From positions 1 to 64,000 of the forward strand of contig CAZMSO010000011.1 of NCBI GenBank assembly GCA_964568975.1: a DNA stretch of 64,000 nt. Reading direction: 5' to 3'. Both the position numbers and the translations under genes were made by a program. Shown here piece by piece: positions 61,232-64,000 of this stretch (position 1 is the stretch's first letter; each line of letters begins with the position of its first letter). The notes beneath the pieces are model-generated. The model saw only the letters and a list, made by a program, of their open reading frames with translations. It did no database searches and was not told the origin of the DNA. Origin of the DNA: CAZADA01 sp964568975. Its GTDB lineage: Bacteria > Pseudomonadota > Alphaproteobacteria > Caulobacterales > Maricaulaceae.

Positions 61232-61259
61232 GCTCGTCTCAGCTCGCTCGTCTCAGCTC
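61232..61259. repeat. 14-bp direct repeat near pgk
   Basis: GCTCGTCTCAGCTC occurs twice in tandem (61232-61245 and 61246-61259), followed by GCTCG, in the spacer after the pgk stop codon. No function is suggested. Confidence 0.7.
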
Positions 61260-61281
61260 GCTCGTGTTCGGTCCGCTCTTC

Positions 61282-62505
61282 TCAGGCCCGCAACGCCTCG
61301 ACGCCGGGCAGCGCGCGGCCCTCCATCCACTCCAGAAACGCCCCGCCGGCGGTGGAGATGAAGGTGAAGTCGTCCGCCACGCCGGCTTGGTTGAGCGCGG
61401 CCACGGTGTCGCCGCCGCCGCCGACCGACACCAGGCCCGCCTCGCGGCTGCGTTTGGCGGCGTGTTTCGCGGCCTCCACCGTGGCGGTGTCGAAGGGCGG
61501 CGTCTCGAAGGCGCCGAGCGGACCGTTCCACACCAGCGTTTTCGCGCTTTCCATGGCCGCCGCCAGCGCGTCGACGCTGTCGGGCCCGATGTCGAGGATC
61601 ATGTCATCGCTGGCGATCTGATCGACCGGGCGCACGCGATGGGGCGCGTGGGCCTTGAACTCCGTCGCGACCACGCCGTCGACGGGCAGGAGCAGCCGGC
61701 AGCCCGCGGCCGCGCACGCCTCCTCAATGGCGCGCGCGCTGTCGTGGAGGTCGGGCTCTTGCAGGGACGCGCCCACCGAAAGCCCGCGCGCGGCGAGGAA
61801 GGTGTTGGCCATCGCGCCGCCGACGGCGAGCACGTCGGCCTTCTTGGCGAGATTGCTCAACACCTCGAGCTTGGTGGAGACCTTCGCCCCGCCGACCACG
61901 GCCACCACAGGCCGCTGGGGCGCGCCGAGCGCCTGAGCGAGGTAATCCAATTCCCGCGCCATAGAGAGACCGGCGTAGGCGGGCAGGAGCTTCGCCACGC
62001 CCGCGGTGGAGCCATGGGCTCGGTGGGCTGCGGAAAAGGCGTCGTTGACATAAACGTCCGCGAGCGCCGCAAGGGCTTGGGCGAAGGCGGGATCGTCCGC
62101 CTCCTCGCCCGCGTGGAAGCGGGTGTTCTCCAGGAGCAGCACGCCGCCGGCGGGCAGGGCCGCCACCGCCGCTTCTGCGTCCGGGCCAATGCAGTCCGAT
62201 GCGAAGGCCACCGGCGTGTCGAGCAGCGCCGCCAAGGCCGGCGCGATGGGCGCAAGGCTCATCGCGGGAACGCGCGCGCCCTTTGGTCGGCCGAAATGCG
62301 CCGCGAGGATCACCGTGGCGCCGGCGTCGCGCAGATGCGCGATCGTGGGGAGCGCGGCGCGCAGGCGCGTGTCGTCGGTCACGCGCCCGTCCTCCATGGG
62401 GACGTTGAAGTCCACCCGCACCAGCGCGCGCTTGCCGGCGAGGTCAGCCTCCTCCAGCCGGCGGATCGCGCCGCGGGCCTCGACGGGGCTTGCGTGCGTC
62501 ATCAT
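61282..62505 (-). CDS. pgk: phosphoglycerate kinase
   Basis: Transfers phosphate from 1,3-bisphosphoglycerate to ADP. The 407-residue protein has ALVRVDFNVPMEDGRVTDD, HFGRPKG, ENTRFHAGEE, GGAKVSTKLEV, WNGPLGAFE and the C-terminal GGGDTVAAL. GAGGGG precedes the Met pair. It lies 49 bp after gap on the same strand; the two are probably co-transcribed. Confidence 0.97.
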   Translation of the reverse strand: MMTHASPVEARGAIRRLEEADLAGKRALVRVDFNVPMEDGRVTDDTRLRAALPTIAHLRDAGATVILAAHFGRPKGARVPAMSLAPIAPALAALLDTPVAFASDCIGPDAEAAVAALPAGGVLLLENTRFHAGEEADDPAFAQALAALADVYVNDAFSAAHRAHGSTAGVAKLLPAYAGLSMARELDYLAQALGAPQRPVVAVVGGAKVSTKLEVLSNLAKKADVLAVGGAMANTFLAARGLSVGASLQEPDLHDSARAIEEACAAAGCRLLLPVDGVVATEFKAHAPHRVRPVDQIASDDMILDIGPDSVDALAAAMESAKTLVWNGPLGAFETPPFDTATVEAAKHAAKRSREAGLVSVGGGGDTVAALNQAGVADDFTFISTAGGAFLEWMEGRALPGVEALRA

Positions 62506-62554
62506 CGGTTCCCCTCTTGGCTGCGCGTCTCGGCCGTCGCGGCCTTCGGCGCGC

Positions 62555-63565
62555 TTAAATCAGGCGCGCCATGGCCACGGCGGTGTCGGACATACGCGTG
62601 GAGAAGCCCCACTCATTGTCATACCAGCTCATGACCCGCACAAAGCGGCCGTCAATGACCTTCGTGCCCTCGGTCTGGACGATCGAGGAGCGGGCGTCAT
62701 GGTTGAAGTCCACCGAGACGAGCTCCTCGTCGGTGTAGCCCAAAATCCCCTGCAGGGGCCCCTCGCTCGCGGCCTGGCGGAGGAGGGCGTTGACCTCCTC
62801 AGCGGTCGTGTCGCGGCTGGCGTCGAAGGTGAGATCGACCATAGAGACATTGGGCGTCGGCACGCGGATCGCGACGCCGTCGAGCTTGCCCGCGAGCTCC
62901 GGCAGCACCAGGCCGACAGCCTTCGCCGCGCCAGTGCTGGTGGGGATTTGGCTCATGGCGGCCGCACGGGCGCGGTGGAGGTCTTTGTGAAGCTTGTCGA
63001 GGGTGTGCTGATCACCGGTGTAGGCGTGAATCGTCGTCATGAAGCCGCGCTCAATGCCGACGCCGTCATGGAGCACCTTGGCCACCGGGGAGAGGCAGTT
63101 GGTGGTGCACGAGGCGTTGGAGACGACGAGGTCCTCGGCGGTCAACGCGTCGTGGTTCACGCCATAAACCACGGTTTTGTCGGCGTCTTTCGCGGGCGCC
63201 GACACCAGCACGCGCTTGGCGCCGGCCTCCAAATGAGCCGCGGCTTTGTCGCGGTCAGTGAAGATGCCGGTGCACTCCATCGCCACATCGACGCCCATGT
63301 CGCCCCAGGGCAGTTTGGCGGGGTCGCGCTCAGCGGTGACGCGGATCGGGCCCGCGCCGGCGTCGAAGCTCTCGCCATTGACGGTGACGTCATTGGGGAA
63401 GCGGCCGTGGACGGAATCGTATTTCAGCAGATGGGCGTTGGTCTCCACCGGCCCGAGATCATTGATCGCCACGACCTGCACGTCATTGCGGCGATGCTCT
63501 AAGACGGAACGCAACACTAAGCGGCCGATGCGGCCAAACCCGTTGATCGCGACACGAACAGTCAT
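62555..63565 (-). CDS. gap: glyceraldehyde-3-phosphate dehydrogenase, type I
   Basis: NAD-dependent oxidation of glyceraldehyde-3-phosphate. The 336 residues begin VRVAINGFGRIGRLVLRS and carry the catalytic Cys153 in SNASCTTNCLSP. SWYDNEWGFSTRM is near the C-terminus. Asn35 in place of the usual Asp after strand 2 (VVAINDLG) fits the NAD motif AINDL common to this type. GGAGG stands eight bases before the ATG. It leads the gap-pgk pair. Confidence 0.97.
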   Translation of the reverse strand: MTVRVAINGFGRIGRLVLRSVLEHRRNDVQVVAINDLGPVETNAHLLKYDSVHGRFPNDVTVNGESFDAGAGPIRVTAERDPAKLPWGDMGVDVAMECTGIFTDRDKAAAHLEAGAKRVLVSAPAKDADKTVVYGVNHDALTAEDLVVSNASCTTNCLSPVAKVLHDGVGIERGFMTTIHAYTGDQHTLDKLHKDLHRARAAAMSQIPTSTGAAKAVGLVLPELAGKLDGVAIRVPTPNVSMVDLTFDASRDTTAEEVNALLRQAASEGPLQGILGYTDEELVSVDFNHDARSSIVQTEGTKVIDGRFVRVMSWYDNEWGFSTRMSDTAVAMARLI

Positions 63566-63692
63566 GACGGCGCCTCCACGCTTCTCGGCGCGAGCGGATG
63601 CAAGGCGCGCGCCGTCTTGATCTGGCGCGGGTCTTAGACCTCAGGAGGGGCAGCGTCCAGCCGGGCGGTGCGCGCCCCGTCCGGCGGCGGGG

Positions 63693-64000
63693 CTAAAGGC
63701 GACGCGAGACGCTCAGCGCGCCAAAGGTTTGCCCCTGGGGCTGCTCAGCGAATTCCCGCGAGCGCACGACGACGACCAACGCCGTGCGCGTCGCGCCGGA
63801 TTGAAACACAAGCCCTGCGCTCGCTTCATGGACGAAGGGCTCGCGGGTGACTTGGGGGCCGCTCTCGCGAAACGTGTTGCCGTCGAGAACGATGTTGCGC
63901 GCGACGCCGCGGGCTTGAGCGCCGGCGAACACATACCAGCTGCGCGCGTCGACGGGCGTGAAGACGTCGCCGCCGCCAAAGCCTGAGCGGGCCCGGGGCG
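63693..64000 (-). CDS. C-terminal part of an LpxR-like outer membrane protein (DUF2219)
   Basis: The gene runs off the right edge; about 101 residues are visible. The end WYVFAGAQARGVARNIVLDG, GNTFRESG, FVHEASAGLVFQSGATRTAL and REFAEQPQGQTFGALSVS matches the pattern of the LpxR lipid A 3'-O-deacylase family (WY.FAG..GR.VARDIFLDGNTF). Beta-strand alternation and a terminal Leu-containing strand fit an outer membrane barrel. The catalytic residues lie outside the window, so activity cannot be judged. Confidence 0.75.
   Translation of the reverse strand, partial: PRARSGFGGGDVFTPVDARSWYVFAGAQARGVARNIVLDGNTFRESGPQVTREPFVHEASAGLVFQSGATRTALVVVVRSREFAEQPQGQTFGALSVSRRL

Overview
The window reads as a stretch of core chromosome from a GC-rich alphaproteobacterium, most likely in the Caulobacterales/Hyphomonadales/Maricaulales neighbourhood. 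The pointers are a CcrM-type GANTC adenine methyltransferase with an RAMA domain, a perfect CtrA-type box (TTAA-N7-TTAA), a circularly permuted two-piece tmRNA, an alphaproteobacterial SspB, TIGR02301 and PA0069-like radical SAM genes, and an ETF-ubiquinone oxidoreductase. No prophage, insertion sequence, CRISPR array, tRNA or rRNA was seen. The assignment below class level is inference.

Layout. 0.1-9.9 kb: prmA, uvrD/pcrA, a ribbon-helix-helix protein, fumC, a zinc-ribbon protein facing a RusA-type resolvase, sspB, a MAPEG protein, the tmRNA and a family M19 dipeptidase. 10-16.4 kb: thyA, a choice-of-anchor I lipoprotein, glyQ and a GAF-PAS hybrid histidine kinase. 16.4-20.8 kb: two small membrane proteins, then a tetR-cytochrome P450 pair with paired operators and a hexanucleotide repeat inside tetR, then an S49 peptidase. 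20.9-29 kb: a TrmN6-like methyltransferase with a DUF2007 gene, a polyprenyl diphosphate synthase, a WecA/MraY-like transferase, a TPR lipoprotein with ispE, and ETF-QO. 29.2-33.5 kb: uracil-DNA glycosylase (broken by an assembly gap), radical SAM protein, rnhB, ccrM. 33.6-42.4 kb: a minus-strand run with TIGR02301, Nudix, patatin, yaaA, an FAD-linked oxidase, a 59-residue membrane protein, sua5, and three consecutive YceI-domain genes, one fused to cytochrome b561. 42.6-51.4 kb: plus-strand acyl-CoA dehydrogenase, an unrecognised membrane protein behind a strong hairpin, a metallo-beta-lactamase-fold protein without its metal ligands, signal peptidase I, SDR, HDAC-like deacetylase, histidine phosphatase, xseB, csaA. 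51.5-64 kb: an OmpA/MotA-like pair, suhB, efp, a Sel1 protein, thiE, class I aldolase, a methyltransferase, pgk, gap and the end of an LpxR-like gene.

Functional themes are lower glycolysis (gap, pgk, fba), isoprenoid and quinone supply (ispE, polyprenyl synthase), electron entry to quinone (ETF-QO, acyl-CoA dehydrogenase, cytochrome b561/YceI), translation and rescue (efp, tmRNA, sspB, glyQ, prmA) and cell-cycle methylation (ccrM).

Assembly quality matters here. There are three runs of exactly 100 Ns. Two are flanked by identical 55-bp sequence on both sides (4247-4301/4402-4456 and 56307-56361/56462-56516), the pattern expected when contigs overlapping by a 55-mer are joined by a fixed spacer. 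Those two gaps are probably not real missing sequence. The third (29304-29403) lies inside the uracil-DNA glycosylase gene and shifts its frame. No obviously new multi-gene system was found. The most unusual items are the degenerate MBL protein, the YceI/b561 cluster, the ribosome-site hairpin at 44.5 kb and the repeat-bearing tetR.
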